A program made the position numbers and the translations under genes. Under the pieces are notes generated by a model, which had not been told where the DNA came from, did no database searches, and saw only the letters and a program-made list of their open reading frames with translations. A stretch of 64,000 nt of DNA from Arthrobotrys musiformis (taxonomy: Eukaryota > Ascomycota > Orbiliomycetes > Orbiliales > Orbiliaceae): contig JAVHJL010000013.1 of assembly GCA_036971715.1 (NCBI GenBank), forward strand, positions 1,540,384 through 1,604,383, written 5' to 3'. Positions 23,364 through 35,869 of the stretch are shown piece after piece (position 1 is the stretch's first letter; each line of letters begins with the position of its first letter).

Positions 23364-24020
23364 TGTTATATTTATACCATATAATTAGCTTTGATTAGGC
23401 ATATAACTTAGCACAATAAATATGCTTTTGATTCTACATTCTAGTTCTTTTTTGAAGAATCTAGTTTATTTTTATTATAAATATTTATTCAAAAGAAATG
23501 AGTTGATTTCTTATATTATATAAAATATGTTATTTCCATAATACATTCAATTTTGTTTGACCAGTGGAAATCTAAACCACTGGCCTATTTTGTTTTTATG
23601 CAATATTTGTTATAATACATATATGATAAATCACCGCTCGCCAGAAAACTCGCCTCTCAAAAATGAGCAATAAACAAATAGGCGAGCCATAGTTTTATAT
23701 GCAATTTGTCTTTTATATGGAAATTTCATCATGTATTTAAGAACTTCTTGAGCAATAGCAGTTCTCAGATCTTTCTTAAAACTCCATCGGTCAACTTATC
23801 AACTACCTTTATTAGTTCACTACCCAATAGTAAAACCTTAAAACAGTCCTATAAATCATTTACTTATTCTACTATATTATACTTTCTATATACAACTTTA
23901 TTAGTTCCACCAAATACTGTTTGTTCCCTCTAAGAGACCCGAACCAATAGAGTTGAGAAACCAGCAAGGTGCTAGGCTTGTTTGGGAATCCTGCCAAGGA
24001 GACCTGGGCAAGGTGTAACA
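23364..24020 (+). repeat. Gypsy-1 3' LTR
   Basis: 657 bp, the same length as the 5' LTR, beginning TGTTATA and ending TGTAACA. The inner half is heavily mutated (tttatacc where the 5' LTR has cccacacc) while the outer ~400 bp keep GC-rich words. The mutation pattern is the mirror of the 5' LTR. Paired arms gctcgcc/ggcgagc lie at 23636-23642/23681-23687. Confidence 0.92.
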
Positions 24021-26370
24021 AATAACTTATAAATATAAATATTATAATAAAATATATAATAAAATAAATATTTAATATTTTAATTATTATTATATATTTA
24101 CCTTTAATTATATAAAATATAATTTTGTTAAAAATAAAAAATAAATAAATTATATTTTTTATTAAAAAACTTTTTATTATATAAATATTAATTTTTATAA
24201 AAGAATATTTATTAATTATTAAAAATAATATTATTTTAAAGTACAAAACCCTAATACCTTAGATAATAAATGTTTTTTTTTTTTTGATTTTTTATTATTA
24301 ATTTATATTAATATAATTTTTAATAATATTAATTATATAATTAATAATTTATACAATACACACTTTATAATTAAATTTTTTTTTATATAATTTATATTAT
24401 AATAATATAATTACACTCAACATAGTATGATTATTAAATTAATTAATAAAAACTTTTTAAATTATTAGTTATAATGTAAATATTATTTTTTACAATTAAA
24501 ATTTAGAATATGGATTTAATTTAAAATATATAAAAATTAATATTTTAATAATAATTTAAATTTTTTATAATTATTGTTAAAAATTTTAAAATTTTTATGA
24601 TATAAATTGCAATGTTAGTAATGATATTTAAATTATTATGTATTAAAAATATATAATTAATAAAAATAAATTTTTATATTAATTTTATACAAAAAAAGTT
24701 GTTAATGTATTTTATAATAATTTTTTCTTATATAAGAAATATATTAAAAAATAAGTATTAAAAATATAATACTTTTATTATTTTGGGATAATTAATGTTA
24801 ATATTATTAAAAAATTTAATAAACTTCTTATTTCAAAATATTATTATCTAATTTGTAATTATAATTTTTTATATAAAAAAAAAATATAATATATTATAAT
24901 TAAAATTACTTAAATTAAATTAATAATGTATATAAAAGTTTTTATCTATCTATATTTTGATTATTCTAAAAATATTAATACATTTGATAAAGAAATAAAT
25001 AAGTTATAACCTAATTTAAATAAAAAAATAAATATTAATAAATAAATAGATATTTTTTTTTAGATTTATTGAAAATTTAAATTAAATATGTTTTAAAAAT
25101 TAAAATTTTTTAAATAGTTTAATATTTGTATTATAAAATAAAAAATATATTTTTTAAAATTCTACAATTTCAACTTTTTAAATAATATTTTATGATATTT
25201 ATTTTTGATTAAAAAATAACTAGAACTATTACTTATTAAATTTATTTCAAATTCTTTATTAAAAAATATTTTAAAAAATATCCTATAATTTAATTATTAA
25301 ATGTATTTAGTTATAATAATATAATTTTAAAATTAATTAAAAAATTAAATTATTAAATTTTTTTATATAAAAAAATTATATATAAGAAAATAAAAATTTT
25401 TTAATTTAAAAAAAATCTACTTAAATTTTATTATTAAAATAACAACTACAAAAATTAATAAATATTTAAAAAATAAATTAAAAATATTTTAATATTTTCT
25501 ATTAAAAATAAAAGAAATAATTTAAATTAAAAAAAAACAAAATACCCTTTTAAATTAAATTAAAAAATCAAATTATTTTTAAACCATTACCTAAAAATAT
25601 TTTATTATTAAAAATCAATTAATTTATATATTATATTTTTTTAAACAAAAAAATGTAATTTTATTTACTTCTCATATATATATATATATTAAAGTAGAAA
25701 TAATTATTTTTTAAAAATATATTAATAAGAATTTTTATAATAAATATATTTAATTATTAAATTTTCTAATAAGATATCTTATTCTTTTTATATTAAAATC
25801 TAATAATAAATTATAAATTTATATTAATTATAAAAATCTGAATAATATTATAATTAAAGATACTAATTCTCTCTTTTTTATTAATAAATTATTTAATAAA
25901 TTTGTAGAAATTAAAATTTTTATTAAATTTAATTTTATTTTTATATATTTTAATATATAAATTAATTTTAAAAAAAAATAAAAAATAGTTTTTAAATATT
26001 ACTATAAATTATTTAAGTATATGGTAATACTTTTTGGGCTTATTAATATTTTTATATTTTTTTAAATTTTTATAAATTATATTTTATAAAATTATATTGA
26101 TATAATTTGTATAATTTATTTAAATAATATTTTTATTTATAACAAAAATTTAGAAGAATATAAGAAATATGTTAACTTAATATTTAATGTTTTAAGAAAA
26201 TATGATTTATAATATTTTTTAAATAAATCTAAATTTACTATTATAGAATATAAATTTCTAAAAATTATAATTATTTTGAATAGTATTAAAATAGATTTAT
26301 AGAAAATTTAAATTATTTAAAAATAATTTTTATTGATATTAAAAATATATAATTATTTTTGAAATTTTAT
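24021..26370 (+). mobile_element. Old Gypsy-1 relic, right part
   Basis: It begins with AATAA (24021-24025) and continues the relic interrupted at 14423. It aligns with 17160-17380 and, after a non-matching segment (24250-25040), with 18140-19640 of the complete element. The RT region is recognisable only by alignment. LINE D's tail is inserted at 26371, at a site that in the complete element contains a short attatt run. Confidence 0.8.
24250..25040. repeat. AT-rich segment inside Gypsy-1 relic, partly shared with 5264-5600
   Basis: It does not align with the corresponding interval of the complete Gypsy-1 (17380-18130). Its first ~360 bp match 5264-5600 in inverted orientation, each time beside the same Gypsy-1 sequence. 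It could be a subfamily-specific region or an older nested insertion. No coding signal. Confidence 0.55.
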
Positions 26371-26652
26371 ATTATTATTATTATTATTATTTATCATACA
26401 CGCATGCAACCTTTCGGTTATGGCGGAATGAAGGAAAAGAAATTAAAATACATGATTTTCGCTCCTCATTAAAAATGAAAACTATATAAAATCATTTTTT
26501 ATTTTTGTTTTTTGAGGTTCCTTCTAACCCTTTTTATCTCTTTCTTCTTTTTTCCCATTAAAAGAATAATGTCGTATATCTATTGTTCTTACCCATTTAC
26601 TTTGATGTAATATTAAAATGATATATCTCATTTCTGGAATTTTTTTATTTTT

Positions 26653-29600
26653 TTAAACTTTTAGATTTCCCTATTTTGTAAAATAATCATTTTTAGGATT
26701 TTTATTACATTTTTTTTTATAATATTTGTTTTATTTAGGAATTTTTTTAAAAAGATTATACTTTTATTATTAAATAATAAAAAATAATAATCTAATTATT
26801 TATTAGCTTTTTTAAATTTTTGTTTTAATACTTTTTTTTTTTTATTATAGATTTTGCATTTTATAATTAAGTGTTTTGGTGTTTAAAATTTATTTCTACA
26901 TATACAATTTTTATTTAAAATTCCAGAATTTGGAATTTTATATAAATAATTATTAAAGTACCTATGCCTAGTCTTTAGTTAAGTTAAAGAAGAAACAAAA
27001 TTATTATTAAACTTAGTAAATATTTTATTTCTTTTTAATTTTGGTTTATTAATATAATTTGCTTTGTTTTTTTGTTTTTTGTTTTTTTTTTCCTATTTTA
27101 GTAAGTCCTTTTTTTAATTTTTCTTTTTAAATAGGTGAAGGATTTGAATAGGTTTTTCTTTTTTATTTTTGCAGCTTCTTTGGCTAAGTAATCTGCTTTT
27201 TTATTTCTAACAACTTTAGAGTGATTTGGGACTTATTTTATAAATATATTAATATTTTTAGAATTTAATTTATTTGTTATATTCTAAATTTTTAAAGTTG
27301 TTTTTTGATCAGGTCTTAAATTTAGGTTTTGTAATCTTTTTATTATAATTTGGTTGTTGGTGAAGAAATAAATATTTTTTATTTTTTTATTTTTATTAAT
27401 TATTTTAAAGGATTTTTCGAATTCTTTTCTTAAAGTAATTAATTTTGTGTTATATATTTTTATATTTTTTCCTAAACTAAAATAAATTTCGAAAATAGAT
27501 TTATTATCTATTTTTTCATAAATTCCAGCCTTTAAGGATTTTTTTTTTTATTTTTATTTTTTATTTCTAGTATAGAATCGTCTGTATAAATAAGTAAGTT
27601 TTCTTTAGAATTTAGTTTAATTTTTTTTTATTTTTGTGGTTTTTTGCTTCTAAATCTTTGGGTATGTTATTTATGAGGAAATTAATTTTATTTTTAATTT
27701 AAGGTGGATTGAATTTTATATTTAATTTTTTAATTTTTGTATATGGGTTTATTAAGAAATTAATTCTTGATAGTATTTTGTTTAGTGTGGAGGCATATTC
27801 TTTTTTGTTTTTTTCTTTTTTATTTTTATTTTATTTTAAATAAGGTTTTAGTTTTGTTTTTTTTTTTTTTTAAATTAAATTTTGGTGGGAATGATTTTGG
27901 AAATCTTTTTTTTATTGGATGGTTTTTATTAAGAAAAAGGGATTTTAGGGTATACCTTTTTTATATTTTATTTAGTTTTATTTTTGGTGGTAAAATAGAG
28001 GTTTTAATTTTTAATATATTTATTGGAGTTGTTTTGAAGTTTTTTGTTATTTTTCTTAATATCTTATTTTAAATTCATTTAAATTCTTTCAAAATATTTT
28101 GTTGTTTTTGGTTTTTTTACTATATTTTAGATTTATAATCAAAAATAGAATAAATGTAGTTTTTATATAATTATATTATCACTTTAGTTTTAAATCCTTT
28201 TTCTAAATTAGCAAGTGCTTTAATAAAATTTAAAATTTTATTTGCTGTATTTGTTTTTATTTTAATGTAATATTTAAAATTTAATTTTATATTGAAATAT
28301 ATACTTAATTATCTTATATTATTGGTAAATTTTATTATTATACCATTTGGTAGTTTAATATTTAATTCCCCAAATTTATTTTCCTTTTTTAAATTTGTTT
28401 TAAAATGAATTAGTTTTGATTTTATGTTATTAAAAGTTATTGTATTATTTATAGTCTAATTAAAAACTATTTTTGTAGTTTCTTTTAGTTTATATATATT
28501 TGTTTTTATTTTTTTATTAATTGTAATTAACACTAAATCATTTATATAAAATGGTTTAATGATAAAAAACATTTTTTGTTCTAATAAATTAAATAATAGT
28601 ATTAAATATAATAGAAAAAGAATTGGGGATATTGGGGAATTTTGTGGTATTTCAGTTTTAATTGGTTTTAATTTTTCTATTTGTTTATTGAAGGTTAGTT
28701 TAATTAATTTTTTGGACATAAAATTATTAATTTATGAAATTAATTGTTTGGGGAACTTTATGTCTTCTAAGGTATTAATTAATTTTTTCTTTGAAACATT
28801 ATCAAAAGCCCTTTTAATGTTTAGGAATAAAATAGAGGTTTTTAATTTTTCTGAATTATTTCTATATCATGAACTAATGATAAAGCTGCATCAATTGCAG
28901 ATTTTTGTTTTTTATCTCTAATTTGTTTTGGATTTAGAATTTTATTAGTTTCTAATAAGAAGGTTATTTTTTTTGTTATTATTCTTTTTAATATTTTTCC
29001 TAAACAATTTAGAAGATTAATAATTTTATAAGCTTTTAGAATATTATAATTAGGTTTATTTGATTTAGGTAAAATTGTTTTAATTGTTTTTCTGAAGTAT
29101 ATTGGATAGTATTTATAATTTAATAATTGTTTATATAAATTATTAAATCTTTTTAATATAATTTCGTAAACCCTTTTTAAATATAGAAAATTAATTCCAT
29201 CTAATTTTAATACTTTTTTAGAATTAAATAAAAAGATAGTTTTTTTAATTTCACTATCTTTTATCTTTTTTTATTTAATTAATTTTTTATTAATTATTAT
29301 TTTTACTAATAACAATAAATTTATTATTTTTATATAGTTTTGGAAATAATACTTTTTTTAATATTTTTGCTTTATTTTTAAAATTAAAGGTATTACTATC
29401 CTCATAAATTAAATTTAGCATTTTTTAGATTTTTCTAAATTTAGAAAAATTAAGTGCTAAAAATATTTCTTTATCTTTTACATTTTTTAGAAAATTAATC
29501 CAAAATTTCTCCTTAAAAAATTTAATTTTTTTAAAATATTTATTCCTTTTAATTTTAAATAATTCCCAATTTTATTAAATCCTATTTAATTTCCATATTT

Positions 29601-30548
29601 TATTATAATATCTTTTTTTTTTGTTTTTTCAATTTCTTTATTTTATTAAATTTTTAATTTTAGTATTATTTTTAAAATTAATATAAATCTTTCTACTACT
29701 AAAATTATATTTTTTTAAAAAAAAATTATAATTTGTAAATTCTTTTCTAAATCTTTTTTTTTCTCATAAAATAAAAAAAAATAATCTTTTTATAAATTAT
29801 TTTTATCTAGATTTTTATCTAAACTTAATAATTCTTTTTTAAAGTTTTTTTAATTAATTTTATTTTAATTAAATTTATTAATTAATAAAAAATTATCTAC
29901 TAAATTATTTTTTTTAATTTTATTTTAATTAAAATTATTTTATGATCTAATCCTATATTAATTTTTTTATTTATTTTTTAATTCATAATTAATTCTTTTA
30001 AATTAATAATTATAAAAAATAAATCAATAATTAAAAATTTAGATTTATTATTTTCCTAATATTATAATAAGTTAGCATGCTATTTTTATTTATTAATTAT
30101 AAATTTTTATCTTTAATTAATTCTATTATTTTTCCTATTTTTAAATTAAATTTAATTTTAAAATTCTATAAAGAGTAATAAGTATTAAAATTTTTGATTA
30201 ATAATGTTTTTTTAGTATAATAATCTTTAATTTTATTAAAAAGTTGATTTATTATATATTTACTATTTTCTGTATTTTATTGTTTTTTATTGTAGATATT
30301 AATAAATCTGATTTTTTTAAATTTGTTTGATTTAAAATTAATTATCTAACAATTTATATCTTTAATTAAATCTTTCCAATTTATGATTTTATAAAATAAA
30401 TTCTTTTTTATAAAAATAATTATTTTATTTCAATTTTTATTAGTTTCATTAGTTTTTAAATTTAAAAAAATTAATTTAAACCCTAAATATATAATTATAA
30501 TATTTTGCTTTAAAAATTATAATTTTTATAAAAAAATTAAATCCATAT
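26653..30548 (-). pseudogene. LINE D ORF2, interrupted by Gypsy-2 and RIP-inactivated
   Basis: Aligns with ORF2 of LINE L from the C-terminus to the N-terminal endonuclease region; the first ~35 codons lie beyond the Gypsy-2 insertion at 37130-37225. The terminal stop itself is TAA instead of TGA. Stops occur in every domain; an 87-codon open stretch (28456-28719) covers the RT palm, where the catalytic Ile-Asp-Asp has become Ile-Asn-Asp. Confidence 0.88.
30544..30548. repeat. Target site duplication CATAT (left) of Gypsy-2
   Basis: CATAT precedes the 5' LTR and matches 37130-37134 after the 3' LTR. Joining the two flanks gives continuous LINE D sequence. Confidence 0.9.
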
Positions 30549-31164
30549 TGTAACGAAGCAAGCCCAGCACAAAGAACTCCAAGCAGAAATCCAGGCAGCC
30601 GGAGGAGCCCTCAGAATGACCATAGGAAACATCCAGGCGATACTGTAGTTGGAAGAAAAACCACACAACACAACACAAACCGCAGACCCAGAATAAGGAA
30701 GTATCCAGATCCAGACTTCAGCACTCACACACTTAGATTAATAGTGTTATTTTAGTATATATGGTAAAAGGGCCTGTTTAAACCTTTGCCCTACATAGAC
30801 ATCCAAATTACCAAAAAGTAACTCCTGTCCAGTTCAACACCCTGTATATCTGATTGTTTAGTTCAAACTTATCTCTTGTTTAGTTTAATATTCTGTATAT
30901 CTGAACGTCCAATTCAAACTTATCTTTTGTCCAGTTCAATACTGTATTTTTGAACATCCACTTCACAATCTTATCTTTTGTCCAATTCAATATATTATCT
31001 TCTTTATTTTTTATCTATTTAACTCGCTATATTTGCTGTTATGTATTTAGAAATTAAACAACAATTTAAGTATTAATCTGTATTTATACTAGTATACTAC
31101 TTCTGCCTTATAACATTTGTATATTACCTTGATACCTTAACTAATCTCTATACGATTTCTTACA
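30549..31164 (+). repeat. Gypsy-2 5' LTR
   Basis: It begins TGTAACGAAGC and ends TTTCTTACA. The outer ~200 bp are GC-bearing and little changed. Inside, from about 30823 to 30995, a roughly 55-bp unit built around tccagttcaa and cttatctc is repeated three to four times. Confidence 0.93.
30823..30995. repeat. Tandem repeat inside Gypsy-2 LTR
   Basis: Imperfect units containing cttatctc, tccagttcaa and ctgtatatctga recur three to four times. The same array is at about 36787-36965 in the 3' LTR. Confidence 0.7.
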
Positions 31165-31201
31165 CTTTGTTGTTTCGCAATTTTATTAATTTAATATCCA
31201 A

Positions 31202-31870
31202 ATATCTACACCTGCTTTACTTGAGAATACGAACCTGAAAGAGAAAAACGCTAAAAGAGAATCTTCAGTTGTTGCCCTACCAAGGTTTACCATTGAACAA
31301 ACTAAAGCCATGATGGCAGTTTTCGAATATTTTAGAAATAGTATGCTTACAGCAGCACTAGTTACTGCCCTAATTATTAAATTTCCAGATTCTGACTCCT
31401 TTGATAAAATAAAACCACACGAATTAAGGAACTTTTTGGCACAACTCAACAATAAATATAAAAAAAAAGCTATTAAATTTACCACATCTAGAAAAAAGAT
31501 AGCATATGCTATCAATCTCCTTAAAAGAAACCCAGTAGAATTAGCCTTCAATAAATATGATGCAGATAATAGAAAATAGAATTAGGACACATACGCCAAA
31601 TTTACCACATAACTTAAAAAAGCCTTCAGCGATCTAAATCCTGCAGGAATAGTAGAATGAGAACTACAGAACCTTAGATAAGCTAATAAACCCTTCTCTA
31701 CATATTTTACAAAATTCAGACGCCTTATGGGATGGCTTAATTATAATGATGCTGCTTAGATTGCCTATTTACAACATGGGCTATGCATTGAAATTAAGGA
31801 ACTCCTAATCACTAGAGATATCCTTCCCGAAGATTTCAATAATTTTGTCATTATCTGTTAATGTCTTAAT
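31202..31870 (+). pseudogene. Gypsy-2 gag remnant
   Basis: A single frame is open from about 31199 to 31579 (the first ATG now at 31310; the likely original start at 31202 reads ATA) and continues past stops to about 31870. It shows a gag core: FRKFRRLMGW-like text (FTKFRRLMGWLNYNDAA) and CIEIKELLITRDILPEDF. This resembles the Retrotrans_gag type capsid domain. Particle-forming role by family. Stops after 31579 make it non-functional. Confidence 0.8.
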
Positions 31871-32094
31871 AATAACTAGCAAACCTTGGATACAAAAAGA
31901 AAATCTCAAAGCTTTACAAACACTGGATTCCAAAAAAAGAATACCACCACCACCACTTCGATATTTAAAACATTTACTAAGTTTAACAACCCTGCACCGC
32001 AAACATAGGAAAATAGCTACTTTAGACTTGGATTTATGGATTAGTCCACAAGTAATATTAGAGGATGTTTAACTCAGGAAGAAAAAGACTGATG

Positions 32095-32170
32095 ATGAAC
32101 CCAGAAATTATATCTTTATTACAGAGAAAACAGCTACTTTGCTAATAATTGCCCTAATAAGAAAATTTAA
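32095..32170 (+). pseudogene. Gypsy-2 gag zinc knuckle remnant
   Basis: The frame LYYRENSYFANNCPNKK matches a CCHC knuckle in which the first two Cys are Tyr and the His is Tyr, the changes expected from G-to-A and C-to-T. It lies at the end of gag, just before protease. Confidence 0.6.
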
Positions 32171-32519
32171 TGGAACTTCAATCAATAAACCTCATATGAC
32201 CCTCGCATAACACAAGATCAGAACATCTGAGGATTAACTCATAAAGAAGTTTAAAATGAGATGGCATCTATTATAGGATACCACCAGCATAAAAATGTTA
32301 AGGAAGAATTGGGAAAAAATGATGTTTAATTGTGAGGTGTGACACACAGCAAAACAAAAACCCCACTATCACTTCAAATATTTAAAAATCTCAAAAAATA
32401 CCATAGATTTTTTTTGTATTTTAGAATCTATATTCTTGTTTAAACCCTAAAGACACTGAAATACTATTTGAACTATATACTGAAATCCCTGTTACCCTGT
32501 ACCCCCACCCCCAAAAACT

Positions 32520-32793
32520 TATTAATACCCTTGCATGTTTGGATAATGGTGATACAGGAATACATATGAGTCGCAAATTTGCAATTAAGAATGATTTTCC
32601 ACTTTATTCTAAAAGAATCCCTGAATCCGTAGAATATTTCAATGGAACTAGAGAACCAATTAAGGAAATGACTCAATTCAAAATGAAAATCCAATATTAT
32701 AAAGAGATTATTAATGCTGACATCGTTAATACTACTAAACCCTTGAACCTAAGAAAACCATGGTATAAGAAACATAATGTTTATATTGATTAG
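32520..32793 (+). pseudogene. Gypsy-2 aspartic protease remnant
   Basis: An 84-codon open stretch (32539-32793) starts at the active site region. The frame reads LDNGDTGIHMSRKF, where gypsy proteases have Asp-Ser-Gly at the catalytic triplet and here it is Asp-Asn-Gly. The rest follows the family pattern to the FKMKIQYYKE strand. The enzyme processes Gag-Pol; this copy has an altered active site and upstream stops. Confidence 0.75.
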
Positions 32794-33049
32794 AAGAATA
32801 ACCAAGTATATATGAACTATTTACCCCAGATCATTATTGTAGGTGTAGAAGCTTTTAAAAGGACTATGAAATAAGAACCTATTTTTGTTATTTATGGGTT
32901 AGGAAGAAAATAAAAATAAATAATATATATTAATAATAAAATTTTGATTAAAGAATTTATTAAATTTCCCAAAGAATTTTAGGATTTATTAGAAGCTTTT
33001 TCCAAAAAGAAAGAAGATATTCTATTATTATAAAAAAAAAAAGATATAA

Positions 33050-33800
33050 AAATCCCTACTCCTTTAAATACCAAACCAATTTAGAAATCTATATAACTAA
33101 TAAATAAAGAACATCTTAAAATTTTAAAAACATAGATTAATGAATATATGACTAAAAAATTCATCCAAAAATCTAATAATCCATAAAAAACGCCAATTTT
33201 CTTTATTCTGAAGAAAGATAGTAGTCTATGATTTTGTGTAAATTAAAGGAAATTTAATGCTATTATTGTCAAAGACTGATACTCCTTGCCCCAAATTAAT
33301 AAAATTTTGGATTATCTTAGAAAAGCCAAATACTTTATATAATTAGATATTTATAGCGCATATAATTGTATCAGAATAGTTGAAGGAGATGAAGAAAAAA
33401 TAGCTTTCTATATATAATATGGATATTTTAAATTTTAAGTAATATACTTTGGTTTGATAAATGCCTTTGCTACCTTTTAAGCATATATTAATAAAGCTTT
33501 GCAGCCTTTTTTAAACAAATTTTGTATAGTCTACCTCAATAATATTTATATTTACAATGATTTACGAATAGAATATATCTACTATATAAAACAAGTTATT
33601 AAAGTGTTATAAAAAGTAGGACTTTATATTAAGTTTTTTAAATACAAATTCTTTACTAAAGAAACCGAATTCTTAGAATATATCATCAGAAGTAACAGCA
33701 TCAGAATGAACCCTACCAAGATTCAAGACATACTTAACTGGGAAGACTTAAAAAAAGGACCCAAAACCATCAAAAAAGTATAATCCTTTTTAAGATTTAC
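33050..33800 (+). pseudogene. Gypsy-2 reverse transcriptase remnant
   Basis: Translation shows FFILKKDSSL, KFNAIIVKD, YSLPQINKILDYLRKAKYF, LDIYSAYNCIRI and the catalytic box as YLNN instead of YLDD (two G-to-A changes), then FLEYIIRSNSIRMNPTKI. This is the standard Ty3/gypsy RT order. There are more than ten stops. Confidence 0.92.
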
Positions 33801-34370
33801 AAATTTCTACTGATAATTCATAAAAAATTATGCAAAAATAGCCAAACCTCTCTATAACTTAATTAGAAAAGACAAAATATTTTACTAAAAAAAGAAAGAA
33901 CAAAATGTCTTTCAGATACTTAAACAAACCTTTTATACCAAACCAATATTAAAACACTAGAACCCAGCATTAGAAACACAAATAAAAACAGATGCATCTA
34001 ATTTTATCTATACTGCAGTCCTTTCTTAAAAATATGATAACAGACTCTAATACCCTATAGCCTATCAATCAAAAAAGATGACTCCTGCAAAACACAACTA
34101 CAATATCCATAATAAAGAACTTTTATCCATAATTCAAACATTTAAAAAATAGAATCAATATCTAATGAACATCTATACTCAAGTATACATCCTCACAGAT
34201 CACAAAAACTTGGAATACTTCATAATCAAACAGCTTTTTAGATAAAAATAAGTAAGATAGATGGAATATTTGTCCTGATTTAACTTTAAAATATTCTTTG
34301 TTTTTAGAAAAACTAACACTAAAGCTGATGTATTGACCAAAAGGTCAAAAAACCTTCTTCAAGAAGGGGA
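33800..34370 (+). pseudogene. Gypsy-2 RNase H remnant
   Basis: Catalytic motifs are readable in order: KTDASNFIYTAVL, HNYNIHNKELLSIIQTFKK, ILTDHKNLEYF and KTNTKADVLTKR. These correspond to the D, E, D and final D/H regions of gypsy RNase H. Stops at former Gln/Trp codons inactivate it. It joins RT upstream and the integrase HHCC downstream. Confidence 0.9.
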
Positions 34371-34639
34371 GGATGAGTGTATAAAAAATTAAATTAGAAT
34401 ATTCATACCATTTAAAAAAATCTAATAAATTGGTATAATAATAATGCAGGAAAATTGGAAAATAGCAATACTTAAAGACCCATATATCTAAGATATTATG
34501 AAAGTCTTAAGAAAAGGAGATAAACAACATTCTAAAATAGAAATCTCAGAAATGGAAGAATAGCAGAATAAACTCTACCACAATAGCAAAAAAATAATAC
34601 CTGATAATAAGGAAATCTGTAAAGAAATATTATGATAAT

Positions 34640-35330
34640 ATTATGATTATTTTACTGTAGGACACTTAGGTAGGGCTAAAACGCTAAAACTAATTTAAAA
34701 AGAATATACATAAATAGGAATTCGAAAAGATGTAAACCAATATATTAATAATTGTTATATATGTAAATGTATTAAAGTTCTAAAAAATGTATTGTAAGGA
34801 TTACTTTAGTTATTCTAAATATTAAAGAGAAATTGGCAGAGTATTTCCTTTGATTTTATTATTAGATTACCAGAATTAAAAGAGTATAACACTATCTTAG
34901 TTACTATTAACAAATTTTTTAAAATAATCTATCTAATTTCTATTACTAAAAAATTAAGTGCTAGAGAACTTACTAGAATCTTTTTAAAAAATATCTGGAA
35001 ATTATATGGATTGCTTAAAGAAGTTATTTTAGATAGAGGAAGGAATTTTCTTAATAAATTCTGGAACAAAGTCAATAACTAATTAAAAATCCATTACTAA
35101 CCTAGTACTACTTACCATCCCCAAACAGATGGTCAAACCGAACACATCAACACCATAATAGAACAATACCTCAGAACCTATGTCAACTACCAATAGGACA
35201 ATTAAATAGAATGGCTACCTTTGGCTAAATACTCCTATAACAACAAGGTATTTGATACTACTGGCATCTCTCCATTTACTACAAACTATAACTGAAACCT
35301 AATTACCTTTAAATTCCAAAGACTTAAGAA
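34640..35330 (+). pseudogene. Gypsy-2 integrase remnant
   Basis: The HHCC region reads VGHLGRAKTLKLI and NNCYICKCIKV. The catalytic core shows ISFDFIIRLPE (first Asp), VILDRGRNFL (second Asp) and [15 protein letters not shown] (Glu), followed by YSYNNKVFDTTGISPF. These are the DD35E landmarks of gypsy integrase. Interrupted by a few stops. Confidence 0.93.
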
Positions 35331-35659
35331 ACTTGCTAAAAACTAGGAAGCTATAGAATTCATTTAACAGATATCAGATTTGTAAGAAATCCTACATATA
35401 AAAATCAGTTATACCATACAAATACAGTAAGAACAAGTAAATAAACAACAACGTCCGGTATTTAAATATAAAGAAAAAAACCATATTTGGCTCAATATGT
35501 AGAATATCAAAATAGCTAGATCTTACCTTAAACTATCCAATAAAATAAAAAAACCATTTCAAATCCTTAAATCTGTAGGAAAATGAGTATATAAGCTGGA
35601 ACTTCCCTTATCAATAAGAATCCACTTTGTCTTCCATACTAACTTACTCCACACAACAC

Positions 35660-35860
35660 CAGAAAACGCTTTCCCCAGCCAAAATCACAAAAAACAATCT
35701 ATACCTATTACAGTTAACAACAAAAAAGAATACAAAGTTAAAAAAATCCTAAACTCACAACTACATTACTGCAAACTTTAGTATCTCATTTAATAGAAAA
35801 GCTAGAATAAACCTACCTAGCAACCTATATCCAACATTACTTATACTTAAAAACTACTTA
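35660..35860 (+). pseudogene. Gypsy-2 chromodomain remnant
   Basis: The frame reads ITVNNKKEYKVKKILNSQLH, then YCKL, a stop, YLI, with stops where Gln and Trp are expected, and NKPT before the last conserved Trp. This is the chromodomain fold signature at the pol C-terminus. It supports chromovirus identity. Confidence 0.8.
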
Positions 35861-35869
35861 ACAATTTCC

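Larger units (their letters stand above)
14424..24020 (+). mobile_element. Complete Gypsy-1: chromodomain Ty3/gypsy LTR retrotransposon
   Basis: A 9.6-kb element with two 657-bp LTRs (14424-15080, 23364-24020), a purine tract before the 3' LTR and a 5-bp AATAA duplication on both sides. Internal order is gag with a CCHC remnant, RT, RNase H, integrase and chromodomain. The order and chromodomain place it in the chromovirus branch of Ty3/gypsy. All coding regions carry stops typical of RIP. It is inserted in an older, more degraded copy of its own family. About 1.4 kb between the pol stop and the 3' LTR holds an ORF on the opposite strand. Confidence 0.95.
26371..30548 (-). mobile_element. LINE copy D, 3' part
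   Basis: It extends from the (TTA)n tail (26371-26393) through the 3' UTR and ORF2 to the Gypsy-2 insertion point. Most of it is very heavily mutated, with C-to-T on the plus strand from about 26600 to 28900 and both kinds beyond. The outer 3' ~100 bp, including the hairpin at 26408-26419, are essentially unchanged. The copy resumes at 37130. The two parts share the CATAT duplication made by Gypsy-2. Confidence 0.93.

Noticed and set aside
14424..24020. Primer-binding site matching a specific tRNA in Gypsy-1 or Gypsy-2
   Set aside because: The bases after both 5' LTRs (ttttaactgatc and ctttgttgtttc) do not show a clear match to a tRNA 3' end that I can name.
23872..24246. 124-aa Ile/Phe-rich ORF
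   Set aside because: It runs across the Gypsy-1 LTR boundary and AT-rich relic sequence; composition is what AT-rich DNA gives.
27767..28072. 101-aa Phe-rich ORF in LINE D
   Set aside because: Antisense shadow of ORF2, produced by C-to-T conversion to T-rich sequence.
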